A stretch of DNA of 64,000 bases from Cricetomys ansorgei (taxonomy: Eukaryota > Chordata > Mammalia > Rodentia > Nesomyidae), in the NCBI GenBank assembly GCA_026225945.1, contig JAMJFZ010002307.1, positions 1,212,001 to 1,276,000 on the forward strand. Reading direction: 5' to 3'. Below, piece after piece: positions 24,618-35,537 of the stretch (within the stretch, counting starts at the first letter, position 1; each line of letters opens with the position of its first letter). The notes beneath the pieces are model-generated. The model was not told where the DNA came from and searched no databases. It worked only from the letters and a program-made list of their open reading frames with translations. Both the position numbers and the translations under genes were made by a program.

Positions 24618-24755
24618 AGTTGACACTGTGGTCCCAACACTGAGAAGACTAGGGAGAAGTTTGCAGTGAGTTAAAGGGAAGATCCTGAGCTTTATAATGA
24701 ATTCTGGAACATCCTAGGCTATGGAGCGATGCTCTGTCTCAAAACAAAACAAATA
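24618..24755 (+). mobile_element. Degenerate B1 SINE
   Basis: 'gtcccaacactgagaagact', an internal spacer, then 'catcctaggctatggagcg' and 'ctctgtctcaaaacaaaac' follow the B1 plan and end in an A-rich tail. Confidence 0.7.
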
Positions 24756-24775
24756 CACAAGCACTCACAGAGAGA

Positions 24776-24890
24776 GAGGGACAGACAGACAGACAGACAG
24801 ACAGATGGACGGACAGACACAGGCATGCACACACACAGAGACTCACACACACAGAGACTCACACACACAGAGACTCACACACACACACTC
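24776..24890. repeat. (GACA)n and 16-bp tandem repeat
   Basis: A GACA tetranucleotide run (24779-24822) is followed by three copies of a 16-base unit 'cagagactcacacaca' and a CA run. It extends the tail of the adjacent B1. Confidence 0.95.
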
Positions 24891-25428
24891 ACTTATTACT
24901 AAGGTACAACAACTGTAGGATTTTTCTTTAAGTTTTTATTTTCAGACTAAGCAACAAACCTAAGAAATATTTATTTTTTCTTACTTATGGTACTCTTTGA
25001 CAAGCAAACACAGTGAGCTGCTTGCCAACAAGAATAATTCTGTAAATATTACCTCGACCTTAATGATTTCATTGATATCACATCAGGGGTGCTGATCCAT
25101 CTCGTAAACAAGCTTTGCATTGGTTGTGTCCTTCCTAGGAGATCTGTGGCCTGGGTGCAGAAGAGAAGACATCACAACATCAAACACTCATGCCTTGGGG
25201 TGGAAGTTTTTCTCTTGGAAATATGTTGAAAATATGTATAACATTTCAAGCGCTTTCTTTCACAGCACCCTCTGAATTTCTATCTATTCAAATAGACCCT
25301 AGATGATGCAATAGAAAAACAATCAGGAAAAAAATGAAAATTTAAAAGAACTGTTGAGAAAAAAATGGCTTACCTAGATTAAAACACAAAGGAAATAAAA
25401 GCAAAAGTACATTTCTAAATACAAAAAT
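24891..25428. other. AT-rich unique sequence
   Basis: Nothing recognised. Confidence 0.5.
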
Positions 25429-25544
25429 CTTTTTTTTAATGTTTTGTCTCACAGAGTAGCCCAGGTTAGCCTTGAAGTGTAGTCAATGCCCCTGTCTCCG
25501 TATCCCATGTGCTAGAATTGCAGGCATGATTCACGGTGCTTGGC
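25429..25544 (-). mobile_element. B1 SINE, antisense
   Basis: Poly(T) start, 'tttgtctcacagagtagccc', 'gtgctagaattgcaggcat' and 'tgcttggct' are the complement of B1. Confidence 0.75.
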
Positions 25545-25865
25545 TAAAATACAAAAGTTCTTATACTGTAAACTGAAGCAAGAAAGGAAACACGTTGGAG
25601 GAGTTATTTCCATCAGATAGGACATGGGATTAATATTTATGTGGAAGCCTTGGAACCTACAAGAAAACTATCAGTGTTCTAATAGATGGCCACAGTTACT
25701 GCAGAAATGCCTACCAAGACCCAGCTATTCACCCTCTCACGTAATCTTGGGTCCTTAAACAAATTGCCATTGTTATTCTAGCTGAAAAAAAATGTAGATT
25801 AACAACAGTAACTTACCGAAGCGTAGTAAATGGCACAGCCAACTTTAGTCTGTAAATACACATGT
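25545..25865. other. Unique sequence, no gene recognised
   Basis: Nothing recognised between the B1 and the left edge of the antisense L1. Confidence 0.45.
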
Positions 25866-26545
25866 ACTCCCACCACCGTACATTGATTGCGCAGGGCACT
25901 GTGGTCCACAAGTACACTTTCACCCACCGGGTGGTGCGCATTGAGTTCACTCCCTCTGCACTCTGCCTCCCTCCCTTTGTCGCCCATCCCCCACCAGCAT
26001 CCTTTGTCCCCTTGACAGTTTTACTTCTACTTTCATGTCATATTAGCATACGTGATTTTATTTATCTATGTAAAACCTAAGAGTCACAAACAAGAGCAAG
26101 TGTGCAGTATCTATCTTTCTGGGACTGAGTTCTCTCAGTAAAGCAGTCTTCAGTTATATCCATTTTCCTGCAAATTGTAGAACTTAATTTTCTTTATGAA
26201 TGTTGTGCATATGCGCCACGTTGTCTTTATCCATGCCCCTGCTGTTGGACACCCAGGCCGGTCCATAACTCAGCTCTGTGAACAGTGCTGCAATAACATG
26301 GCTGGTCAAGGATCTCTGTGATGTGCCGACTTGGAGTCTGTGGGTGGAGATGCCAGAGCCTTGAGACTGGACCATATGGTATACCTACCTGTTCTTGGGC
26401 TCTGAGGGAGCTCCATATTGGGTTCCATAGAGGCTGGAGGAGTTTTCCTTCCCAGTCATCACACAGGATTCTTCTGGTTTACGCTTTATTGAGGACAGCC
26501 GTTCAATTAAGTGTTGAGAGCGAAGACCCTGATTGCAAAAAGCAC

Positions 26546-26590
26546 CCTGCTTATATAGAGCATAGGGCTACGTGACGGTCAATGATTGGA
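26546..26590 (-). promoter_or_regulatory. Promoter elements in the IAP-like LTR
   Basis: The complement reads CCAATCA, then a spacer, then CTCTATATAAGCAGGG. The spacing of about 30 bases is normal for an LTR RNA polymerase II promoter, directed leftward on this map. Confidence 0.7.
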
Positions 26591-26731
26591 TACTCGTCCA
26601 GACCCTCATTAGCATGGAGGGAGGTGGCAAGGACTGCTCTCCTGCGCCTGCGCCTGCGCTGTAACTTGTTTACTCCAAATGCAAGCAATTACTCCAAATG
26701 CGAGCAAGAAGAACCTGGAAGCAGGAAACCG

Positions 26732-26751
26732 GCGCCATCTTGTAATGGCGC
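26732..26751. promoter_or_regulatory. YY1-type motif in a short palindrome
   Basis: GCGCCAT and ATGGCGC arms flank cttgta. On the plus strand GCGCCATCTTG, and on the minus strand AAGATGGCGC, contains the YY1 core, as in other IAP-type LTRs. Confidence 0.5.
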
Positions 26752-27440
26752 TCGGCTCCCAACACACATCCTCATTGCTATTCCGACTGGAATAACATGA
26801 AATCTCAGTGTCGTTTTAAGTTTGCATTCCTGTAAGAATTAACAAAGTTGAGGTTTAGTGGCCACTTGAACTTAATTTTTTGAGAAGTGTTTTTGTATTT
26901 AGTTACTCCATTTACTGATTGGTTCATTTGATTTCTTGTTATTTCTGTTTAGGGATTCTCTGTATCTTGGTGTTAATTCTCTGTCAGATGTGTCGTTGTC
27001 CCTCCCACTCCATGGCTGTCTTCACCCAGTCCTTTCTTTGCTGTGCAGTAGCCTTTTGATTTCGTAAGAACCCATTTGCCAGCGGTACTTATTATTTCCC
27101 GAGTGACCGGGGTCCCATTCAGGAAGTCTTGGCTTTAAAGTGTTGTTCTGGCTCTTTCCTCTGCTTTATGGTTTCAAATCTTACATTAAGGTCTTGATCC
27201 ATTTGGAGTTTATTTTTATACAGTGTAAGAAACAGAGATCTAGTTTCATTGTTCTGTGTGTGTACATCAACCTTTCCCAAACTATTTGTTGAAGAGGCTT
27301 GTATTTTTCCAAGACTGTAGCTGTGCAAGTTCATAGCTGGGTCCTCTATTCTATTCTATTAATCTGCATTTCTGTTTTTGTGCCAATATCATGCTGGTTT
27401 TGTTTCTGTAGCAAAGCTGGCTTTTAAATGAAACTTGAAA

Positions 27441-27678
27441 TTCTATTTTTCCCTGATGGGTCTTGCCACACAATTGAGGCATGGCAGCCATAAAACGAGC
27501 CAGTGAAGACAATGTTGCATGATGTCTAAGTAAATGAAGATAAATTTAAGGAGAATTTTAGACGTTTTTTGATAATGTAGAAAGGGAGAAATTTTATCAC
27601 ACTGACATCATTAGTTGATAAAATCTATCTGGGGAGAAATTTGAGAAGCAAGTATTGTTTTCAACTGTTGAAACACAA
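27441..27678. other. Unique sequence
   Basis: Nothing recognised. Confidence 0.4.
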
Positions 27679-27786
27679 CAGGTGTTGGGTGTGTGCCTGT
27701 CATTCCATCATTTGAGAAGCTGAGGCAGGAGGCTTGTGAGTTCAAGGCAAGCCTGGGCTACACAGTGAGACCTTTTCTGAAAAATG
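27679..27786 (+). mobile_element. B1 SINE
   Basis: 'gtgtgtgcctgtcattcca', 'gctgaggcaggaggcttgtg', 'gcctgggctacacagtgaga' and a short A tail. Confidence 0.85.
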
Positions 27787-30725
27787 AACTATAATAGTTC
27801 TGATGATTCTTAACTATGACTTTCTGGATGTCACATTCACTGGGAAGCATCACCTGGTGTCCTAGGCCCAGAGAGAACTTTGTAAATGTTCATCTCTCTG
27901 TCCTCAACATACTGCAAGTGCCAAAACCTTCTCAGGAGCTGTTTATTGACTAATGGAGGAATAGTCCACCAGAAGAGGACAAGTCACAGACAGAAGGTGC
28001 TCATCACAAAATTCCTTACAAGAATAAAGTATGAGAGACAAGAACAGTACAACAGAAACAGTTAAATAAAAACCACAATGGTCACATGTTGGGTAATTTT
28101 TCAGTTTAAAACAGCACGTGCAGTCATTGGTGGAACCTGGAGAGTCTTTACCAATTATGGAAAAAGATTAACACAAAATATACCAAGACTATTCTCATAT
28201 TAGAATGTTTGCATGAGACAGAGGCTAGAAATTAATATACTAAAAAATGGATGGTTCAGTGAGAAGAGGAAGAGAGAGTTTCGACGACAGTCTCTCACAG
28301 AGAGCACTAATGAGATGACTGAGTTGGCTGTAATTGTATCTAAGAATCTGTACCACCCTCAACATGAGTTAGAAGCCAAGAAAGAGAGATGGAGTTATCA
28401 AAACTTCTCTTGACCACTGGGAAGTTTACAGCAATGGTATACTGCCCCCACCTCTGCCTCATCAATACTTAGTTCTGAACTTTTATTCTTCTTTTAATGG
28501 TTCGTAGAGTTATTTTCACATCTCTTATAGTAAGCTGTTTGAATCCTTTGGGGAAGCAGAAGGATTAAAAATAAATAACAAATATTATAAAATGGTAACT
28601 AAGCATAGCTAATGCTGTGACACTATTTGAAGAATCAATCAGTGCCACTAGGTTGAGAAGGACTATGTGAATGGTAATCACAGTTAACCTACACTTCCAA
28701 CTCTCTGTGCCCTCAGGAGGATGGGTGCCCTTCCAACAGGCCCACAGCATCACTTTCCTGTGACGCTCTTTTTATTTTAAACAACACTGACTGACTAACT
28801 CAGCACAGGATGCGCTGTAATATTGGTGGCCGGCTCGCCAGCAACACCATCATCTGTTCAGACGGGTGACACCCCCATCCCCTTCCACGAAGCACCCCCT
28901 CAGACCCACCAGCTCGTCTTCTCTCAGGATGTGACCTGGACTTTAATCCTCCTTGCTCCATTTTAATGCTTTGTATTTTTAGGTGCTGTATGACTTAAAG
29001 CCGGTCAGATAAAGTGGCTCTTCATCCGTAAGTGACTCCACCACGTTGCTCACTTTAACCATAGACTTAACCAGTCTAATAGTCGATGTGAATCTGATTC
29101 TCTTTGAAGGTTTACTGACACTTCTTCCTATATAGGACTCTGTCAAAGAAATGTTAGCTAAATAAAACCAACCTGCAAACACAGGAAGAGAGAGCTTTAG
29201 GTAACCTAAAAGCCCTGTATCTACATTGGCTTTGACCCCAGGGCTCTTACTGACCTTACCTTCCACTCTCCCATTCAGTCTGCTACCATGGCCAGAAAAA
29301 TGGAAAAGAATCAATAACATTTTAAAGCCAGTTCATATTAAGAAGGAATTGGCACAGGAAGACTCAAACAATATTTCTATCGTCTAACTCTGTCCTACTG
29401 TGTAATTTAAAGATCTTTCAGGGGCTTGAAAGATTAAATATTATTTTCACTGAGCAAAGGAAATAACTTACTTGACACCTGGCAATTAAGCCTTCGCAGA
29501 CTCAAGGGTTGGCATGTTTTATTTCATTTATACCAAACAGAGACAACGAGGCTGGAAAGAGCTGGAAGACTATTTTGCAATGTTAAGAGCAATCGTAAGA
29601 AAGCCTAATCTTCTAAGTACCAAAAACACGTTCTCCAGACTGCCACCCTCAAGGAGGATGAGCGCCTACACTCTACCTGCCTTTCAGGTCAGGGATTATA
29701 TCTTTGATACTGTTACACAGAGCATCTTGAGAGTCATTTCAAAGGAGCCACTAATACAAAAAGGAAGTGTGCAGAGAGGGCCTCTTCTGGGCACATCCTT
29801 GCTTCCAGCCGGCTGACTAACATTGGAAATACCATTTGAAACCGTCCCACGAAGAAGCACCTATGAGACTTCTTCCTTAGCAGTGTGTAGCCATGAGTGG
29901 CTCAAGTCGGGTTGAGAAAGCAAAGAGCAGGCAGTCCTTGATACCTGTGACTTCATAAGATGACTGACGGCTATCAGTCATGAGATTCAGCTCAAGGAAG
30001 GCTGTGAACCACATCCATTTCCCTTCCTGTTTTATGTATGTGAAGAAACACAGGTAGAAGACAAAATGGCTTGAGAGTTGAGCCCCTAGTGTTTGGCAGC
30101 GTGCTACCTGCCCCCGGCCGTCGTCCCATCCGCTGCCCACCCGGCGGTGCAGTCCACTCCACAGGCGGCTCTGACTGAAGCCATGTGTGACCCTGGTGAG
30201 TCACTCCTGCCTCTGTGCACACTGACTTTTCCATTCCTCCCATCAGGAGCTAGTTTATTTCCCAACCTATTGAATCAGGACTGACCTTGGTTCTTGCTTT
30301 GACTTTTAAAATGTCATGAAGCGATACTGCACAGCTCCAAGAGACCCTGAAGCTTCTGCTCTCTTGCTCTTGCTGCTTAGAGACTGCCATGCCAAGATGC
30401 CTGGGCACACCATCTTGAAGATGAGAAGCTATATGGCAGAGAGCCAGGATCCCCCAGCCAACAGCTCCAGCCAAGTAGTAGACAAGCACACGGGGCTAAG
30501 TGAGACCAGCCCATCCCCAGCCCCTGTGCCAACTGACCTCAAATACATGAGTGAGCTTAAGCCACACTCCCGTGGAGGGACTGCTCGGCTCTCAGAGTTG
30601 AGGCTTGTGTGCTGTGTTGACCCACAGACTCCTGAGCGTGCAAAAAGTGTGATCTGTAACTTTTAAATTGGGATGATTTGTTAACACACAGGAGAGAGGC
30701 ATCCACTATTAAACGTTGTACAGAG
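27787..30725. other. Unique sequence, no gene recognised
   Basis: No repeat family was recognised in about 2.9 kb. Frames of 113 codons (28979-29320, minus), 100 codons (29514-29816, plus) and 116 codons (30316-30666, plus) have no recognisable domains. A CpG-containing patch at 30100-30190 ends in ATG TGTGACCCTG|GTGAGT, which looks like a splice donor, but nothing else supports an exon. Confidence 0.5.
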
Positions 30726-30939
30726 CAGTGGTTCTCACCCTTCCTAATGCTGTGACCCTTAAATACAGTTCCTCATGTTGTGGGGACCCCCAACCATAAA
30801 TTATTGTTGTTGCTACTTCATAACTGTAATTTTGCTGTTGTTATGAATCATAATGTAAATACCTGATATGCAGATGGTCTTGGGCGAGCCCTGTGATAAT
30901 GACCCAAAGAGGCCACTATCCACTGGCTGAGAATTGCTG
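30726..30939 (+). mobile_element. URR1-type hAT element, copy 2
   Basis: Starts 'cagtggttctcacccttcc' and ends 'ctgagaattgctg', with the same internal sequence as the copy at 18,100 in the opposite direction (for example 'acagttcctcatgttgtgg' and 'tgctacttcataactgtaa'). The flanking octamers gtacagag and acatagag match at only five of eight bases. Confidence 0.88.
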
Positions 30940-31069
30940 ACATAGAGAGATTACCAAAGAAAGAGATGGAAGAAAGTTGCCATCAAAGGATTCACAGATC
31001 TGAGGCAGGGACATGAACACAAGCAACTGCTTATAAAACAGAGTGATAAGCTTGATGCCATTTTAACAT

Positions 31070-32065
31070 AATATTTTATTAATTATTTGAATGTTATACA
31101 GTGTATTTTTTTAGACATGATCTCATTATGTAACCTTTGCGGGCCTAGAACTCCCAGAGATCTAATCTGCCTTCTCGAGTGCTGGGATTAGAGGTTCAAA
31201 TACCATGCCTGGCATTATGCAATGTATTTTGATCATAGTTACTCTCTACTCCTCCCCCAGCTCCTCCAAAATCTACTCCTTACCTCCTCACTCCTTCCCA
31301 AATTTCTGTCTTTTTCTCAAATAACCCACTGAGTCCAACTTGTGCTGCCCATAAGCTCCTGAGTGTGAGGCCATCTACAGAAACCTGCTTGACCTACAGG
31401 AGTTACCCCCCTTAAAGAAAAGTGACTCCTTTCTCCAGAAGCCTTCAACTGCCAACAGTTTCTCCATCAGGGACGGGACTCGTGAGCCCTTCACTCTTCA
31501 GTGTGGGATGTTGACAGCTCGATCTTGTGCAGGCAACTATGGTTGCCTGTGAGTTCACGGGTGTAGGCATCTTGTTGTCTCGAGAAGACACTGTCTCACT
31601 CTGGTCCTTCCAGACCTCTGGCTCTTAGAATCTTTCTGACCCTCTTCCAGGCTGCTCCCTGAGCCTGGGGAGGTTGGGGTTTTGCAGATGTGCCATCTGT
31701 AGTTGAGCACTGCAATGACACTTGGTTGCTACAGTTTGACCAGTTGTGAGTTTCTTCACTAGCCCTGTCCACTGCAGAAACTTCTCTGAGGAGGGCTGAG
31801 AGCTGCACCAATCTATGGGTATAGAATGCGGATTTGGTGGATACTGTGTCCTCTAGCAAAACAATAGTGGTAGGTTCTTTGAGATCCCTAGCCATGGGTT
31901 CTTCTTTGATGCCGTTTTCTAAGAGAGACGTTATGAGGGGCTAACTCAGGATATTGCAGGTACAAGAGCAGCGATCTCCTCACCACGACAATCAGTTCTT
32001 CAGGAGGGCGATTACTACAGCCCACACATGACACTCTGTAACATCTATCCAAGGTCATCGCCAAC
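31070..32065 (-). mobile_element. Lx-like L1 3' end, antisense
   Basis: The complement follows the rodent Lx 3' UTR: 'agcaaaacaatagtggtagg', 'atctatgggtatagaatgcg', 'gctgagagctgcaccaat' and 'ggctcttagaatctttctga' are its antisense landmarks. It is truncated at its 5' end near 32065 and ends at an AT-rich tail around 31070-31095. A B1 (31110-31215) lies inside the tail. There is no coding capacity. Confidence 0.88.
31110..31215 (-). mobile_element. B1 SINE nested in L1 tail
   Basis: Antisense B1 ('agacatgatctcattatgta', 'gtgctgggattagaggttc', 'ccatgcctggc'). It is flanked by tatacagtgtatttt (31095-31109) and tatgcaatgtatttt (31216-31230), 12 of 15 identical. These are consistent with a target duplication inside the L1 tail. 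Confidence 0.88.
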
Positions 32066-32410
32066 AAAAAATACAGTCCATCCACACAATGAGGTCTTAT
32101 TCTTTACATTTTAAAGCTTTCATTTCCAAATACATTTTATCCGTAAAGGCAAAACCCAGGCTGTAGCAGGGATTTACTAGCCAAGAACTGAGATATTGGA
32201 CACTGAATGGATAAAATACAATATTAAGTAAAACACATGGTATGTTTCCATTTGCATGAAATGCCTGGAGATAAATAGAAATTAGTTGATGGTTGCCAGG
32301 GGCCGGTGGGAGAAGTAGGAAGGAGTGGTAACTGCTAATGGGTTTCTTCTGAGAGGAATGAAATATTCTGTAATCAAATGATGATCACGATTGTATGCTC
32401 TCTAAATACC
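32066..32410 (+). mobile_element. Ancient L1M 3' end, sense
   Basis: Eutherian L1 3' UTR landmarks: 'gtccatccacacaatgaggt', 'ggataaaatacaatattaag', 'ttagttgatggttgccagg' and 'ggccggtgggagaagtagg'. It was probably one block with sequence to the left before the Lx inserted. Confidence 0.75.
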
Positions 32411-32892
32411 CAAAACCAAAACCACCACCAACAAACACCAAGCTGCATTTTCATGTCAGTTCTATAGCATGTGAATTCTTTCAATATGGCTGTAAGTTTT
32501 TCTAAATTATTGCCACTCACTCATTCGGGTTTGGTGACAGACTGGAGTGCGGGTGGGGGCGGCAGCACGCCAGTCTGATGAACACTGATAGCATCCCATT
32601 GGAGAAACCCTGAAGAGGAGCAGTCTTAGGATGAAGGAGAAGACAGGAGGTATTCAGAAGTGACACGGCGACATCAATAAATACCCCAAGATGAAGTTCA
32701 GGCCTCTACAGCGTCCAGGCTGTAATAGCTAATGGTAGCATGAAGTTCTGCAGAGGAGACTGGCTCACAGAACAACATGAGAATCATCTAGACATGTTAT
32801 TATTCATAGTTTATGCCACAGATGGGTAAAGCTGTCCATGGAAAGTGTATTTAGTATGTAGAGGTGAAGAAGTGGATCCTCAGTAGGTCGCT

Positions 32893-32894
<2 letters not shown>
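32411..32894. other. Unique sequence
   Basis: Nothing recognised. Confidence 0.45.
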
Positions 32895-32926
<32 letters not shown>

Positions 32927-32990
32927 ATGCACACACATGTCTGCATGTGTGTGCATGTGGAGGCCAGAAGACAACCTTGGCTAGTAAGTG
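32895..32990 (-). mobile_element. (GT)n and B3-like SINE tail
   Basis: A pure GT run (32895-32925) is followed by 'gcatgtggaggccagaaga' and 'caaccttggctag', the complement of a B3 SINE 3' end. The rest of the SINE is missing or unrecognisable. Confidence 0.6.
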
Positions 32991-33069
32991 TATTTCAACT
33001 CTATTCACTCCTATCTAGGCCCCCTCCTCTCCAACTGACCTTCTTCTTCCTCTTCCCAATAGTGCTCCT

Positions 33070-33945
33070 TCCTTCATGTCTTTTCTTGTGAGTGACTCAA
33101 TGAGTCTCATTAAGGGTTTGTGTACAGAGGCACTCATGAGAGTCTGTTTACTGGGGCAGGAGCACCTTACTGTTGGCTACACCACCAAAGAAAATACCTC
33201 TCCTTCCCCATGCACCATAACTGTATTTAAATCCTCAGGAAGGAGTAGAGGCCCAAGAGCCTCTTCCCTTCTCATGACAGAGTGTTGTCAGGCCCCATCT
33301 CACGCCACACACCTTTGTCTTCAGTTACAAGACAGAGAAATCAAAGTCAAACTAGGATGTAAGCTTCCCCCTTGGTGGCCAGAGCTCTTCATGCCAGGAG
33401 ATGCTATGCAGGCTGCTAGAGGAGAACTGTTATCAACAGTCTTACTCAGCTGTGTACCCTGTGTGCTGCTATACAAACTTGGAAGGCACTTACAGACTAG
33501 CACTATAGCGTCCAGTCTGTAATGGGGTAACCAACCTTTTTCTGATGGGATTTGATGCCCACACCACAGGAGGGAAATACAGCAGGGGAAGGAGGCCATA
33601 GGCCCTAGCAGAGAAGCTACTAAATGTGTTTATCAAATTACCTCCTAAGTATTTGTGTCTCTGTCCATAGATCATGGCTGCTCTCAGCTTTGGTCAGAGG
33701 AGCTTCCTTTCATAGTGGTGAACAGTGACTGCAGAGACTCACGGCTGGTCAGAGTACTGGAACAAATGACTGTGACTGCCTGGCCATAAATGGGATGTCT
33801 TTATCACTTCTTCCAAAGCTCAGGGGACATTGCACAAGAAGGGTCAGAAGGACCGTAAGAGCATGGGGAAGGGAGGGAGCAGTGTGGAATGCTAGTTCTG
33901 GGTATGACATGGCTGTTACACTGTTGAACTCACAGCAGTTGTGAC
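33070..33945 (-). mobile_element. Second L1 3' end with twin-priming inversion
   Basis: Bases about 33085-33300 are an L1 3' end in antisense ('gtttactggggcaggagcac', 'ggctacaccaccaaagaaaa'). Bases about 33340-33945 are the adjoining upstream 3' UTR in sense ('tgatgcccacaccacagg', 'tgacatggctgttacact', 'gaactcacagcagttgtga'). Only a few tens of bases seem missing between the halves, in element order. This matches a minus-strand insertion with its 5' part inverted. A 148-codon frame (33076-33522) crosses the junction and is repeat-derived, not a gene. Confidence 0.75.
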
Positions 33946-33954
33946 TTCTCCCTG

Positions 33955-34250
33955 GTTGTTTGTTGTGGTCTGGTTTGGTTTTGATTGCCTGTTTCCTGGG
34001 GAAGAGTCTCTTGCTTGCTTCGTGAAGCCAAGGAGACTAGGTTGACTGCCCAGCCGTCCCTGGGACCTGCCTGTCTTCGGTGCCCTAGTGCTAAGGTCTG
34101 AGTGCACACCACCAAGCTCAGCCTTTAAAAACAAAACACAAAACACAAAACACAAAAACAAAAACAAAAACTAGATTCTGGGGCTCGAATTCAGATACTC
34201 ATGCTTCAACCATCATCGAGTCCCCAACTGAGCCCTCTCCCTAACCTGGA
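33955..34250 (-). mobile_element. B3 SINE, antisense
   Basis: On the minus strand a tRNA-like head (complement of 34173-34250, with 'gagccctctccc' opposite the A box) is followed by an A-rich linker (34129-34172) and a B1-related body ending near 33955. This composite plan fits B3/B4-type SINEs. Confidence 0.72.
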
Positions 34251-35231
34251 ACGCCTTCTTGTGAGACTTTTTAACTGAGGCTGAAAGAATAGGCATGGTT
34301 TGGCTGGACCTTTTGCTTCATGCCAAGCTTAAAGGAAGAGTTGGCACTCACACGCTTCCTCCTAGGGAAAGCTCCCGCACAGAGCGTCAGCGAAGCGTGT
34401 GAAACCCGCCTGGGAATCTGAGGAGTGTGGGAGCCCTCCACTCATCACACAGCATCTCTTCCCAAAGATCCTCATTAGCTAAATCTTTCCAAGTCACTCA
34501 CCAGGGCAGCCGGTGTTGACTTTCTCTTTCCGTCTCTGCCCGTACCTCTCCTTGCCCGGCCCTGACAAAGTGACTCTGCCCTCTCTCCTATAAAGCAACT
34601 GAATTTGTGATGGTTTCCCAGTTCAATTTCAAATGGGAAGAATTGAGAAACCATCAGAAATTGTAAAAAATCAAAAGGTATCTTTCCATTTCTAATGACC
34701 ATTGCATGGCTACAAGGGACCATGTGACCATTCTTGCTTTTAAATGATCCTCTCCTCCTCCAGTGGCAGCTAATAGTGGATAAGCTGTTGAGAAAATAAG
34801 CATCTAGAGACATTTGGGCTCATTTTGTAAGGCAATAAATAACTCAGGAATAAACTCCACACCAGAAATGGATTCTTATGGAATAGGGGAAAATAATTTG
34901 TATTATGGCAATTATCCTTCTTTTAAAAAATCTGCTGAGGCAAGAATTAATAAAATAGCCAAATTCTCCATGTTTGACCCAGAGGAATAAAAATTATTCC
35001 ATTATGAACCTAGTGTATCTCAGGGGAAGTTTTGTAATGTCTTGATATTTTACCAAATTACTCTATGATGCAAATGAAAATAGTAATTTTAGCTGGTGGC
35101 AAAAACAATATTTCAACAATGGAAAAATTGTCTAATAATTAATTATATTAATTAGAACTATGAAAGTATGATACTTAGAAAAATATTTTAGAGTTTGATA
35201 TAAAAATCACTGGAAAAGTTCACATTTTACC
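34251..35231. other. Unique, AT-rich sequence
   Basis: No repeat or exon was recognised. From about 34790 it is AT-rich and contains a TAAT cluster (35133-35155). A 112-codon frame (34475-34813, minus) is not recognisable. Confidence 0.5.
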
Positions 35232-35371
35232 TAGGCCTGATTGGTACAGGCCTGCAATTCCAACACCTTAAGAAACTGAGGCAGCAGGATAGCAAGTTCA
35301 AGGTCTTCATTGTCTGTAGCATAGGTTCAAGGCCAGCTTGGACAACTCACTGAGACCCTGACTCAAAATAC
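35232..35371 (+). mobile_element. B1 SINE with internal insertion
   Basis: 'gcctgcaattccaacacctt', 'aaactgaggcagcaggata', 'ggttcaaggccagcttgga' and 'tgagaccctgactcaaaat'. About 25 extra bases lie between the two halves. Confidence 0.85.
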
Positions 35372-35375
35372 AGAA

Positions 35376-35452
35376 AGCTGGAGTATAGTTCAATGGCAAA
35401 GAGTTGCCTTCACATGCCAGGCCCTGAGTCTAAACTCCAGTACTCCAGCAGC
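35376..35452 (+). mobile_element. ID-like tRNA SINE directly after B1
   Basis: 'gctggagtatagttcaatgg' then 'gttgccttcacatgccaggc' and 'cctgagtctaaactccag' follow the ID head. It abuts the A-rich end of the preceding B1. Confidence 0.7.
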
Positions 35453-35537
35453 AAGAAACTCCCTTCTTCCCAAGAAGTCTTAGTACAAACAACCAGAAAG
35501 GGGTGGGTTGTGGACATGTGTCCTCAAAGAAAGATGA

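Larger units (their letters stand above)
26455..26764 (-). mobile_element. IAP-like (ERVK) solo LTR
   Basis: On the minus strand the LTR begins at 26764 with TGTTGGGAGCCGAGCGCC, the opening typical of IAP LTRs, and runs about 310 bases. It contains a CCAAT box (complement at 26584-26589), a TATATAA box (26551-26557) and an AATAAA signal (26485-26490) in proper U3-R-U5 order. The left (3') boundary lacks a clear terminal CA and I found no matching 6-base duplication, so that edge may be damaged. No internal viral sequence is present. The insert is CpG-rich compared with the L1 around it. Confidence 0.85.
25866..27440 (-). mobile_element. L1 3' portion, antisense, split by an LTR
   Basis: On the minus strand this is the last part of L1 ORF2 and the 3' UTR. 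Antisense landmarks include 'tccattttcctgcaaat', 'gttgtctttatccatgc', 'gaacagtgctgcaataac', 'catttggagtttattttta' and 'ccaatatcatgctgg'. The 5' end is truncated near 27440. It is interrupted at about 26455-26764 by an LTR, and the L1 resumes with 'aacatgaaatctcagtgtc'. All frames are broken. Confidence 0.88.

Noticed and set aside
30080..30200. CpG-rich patch with an ATG followed by a good splice-donor match
   Set aside because: One donor-like string is common by chance; there is no conserved frame or promoter context that I can see.
33076..33522. 148-codon open frame on the plus strand
   Set aside because: It crosses the junction of two oppositely oriented L1 3' UTR segments, so it is chimeric repeat sequence.
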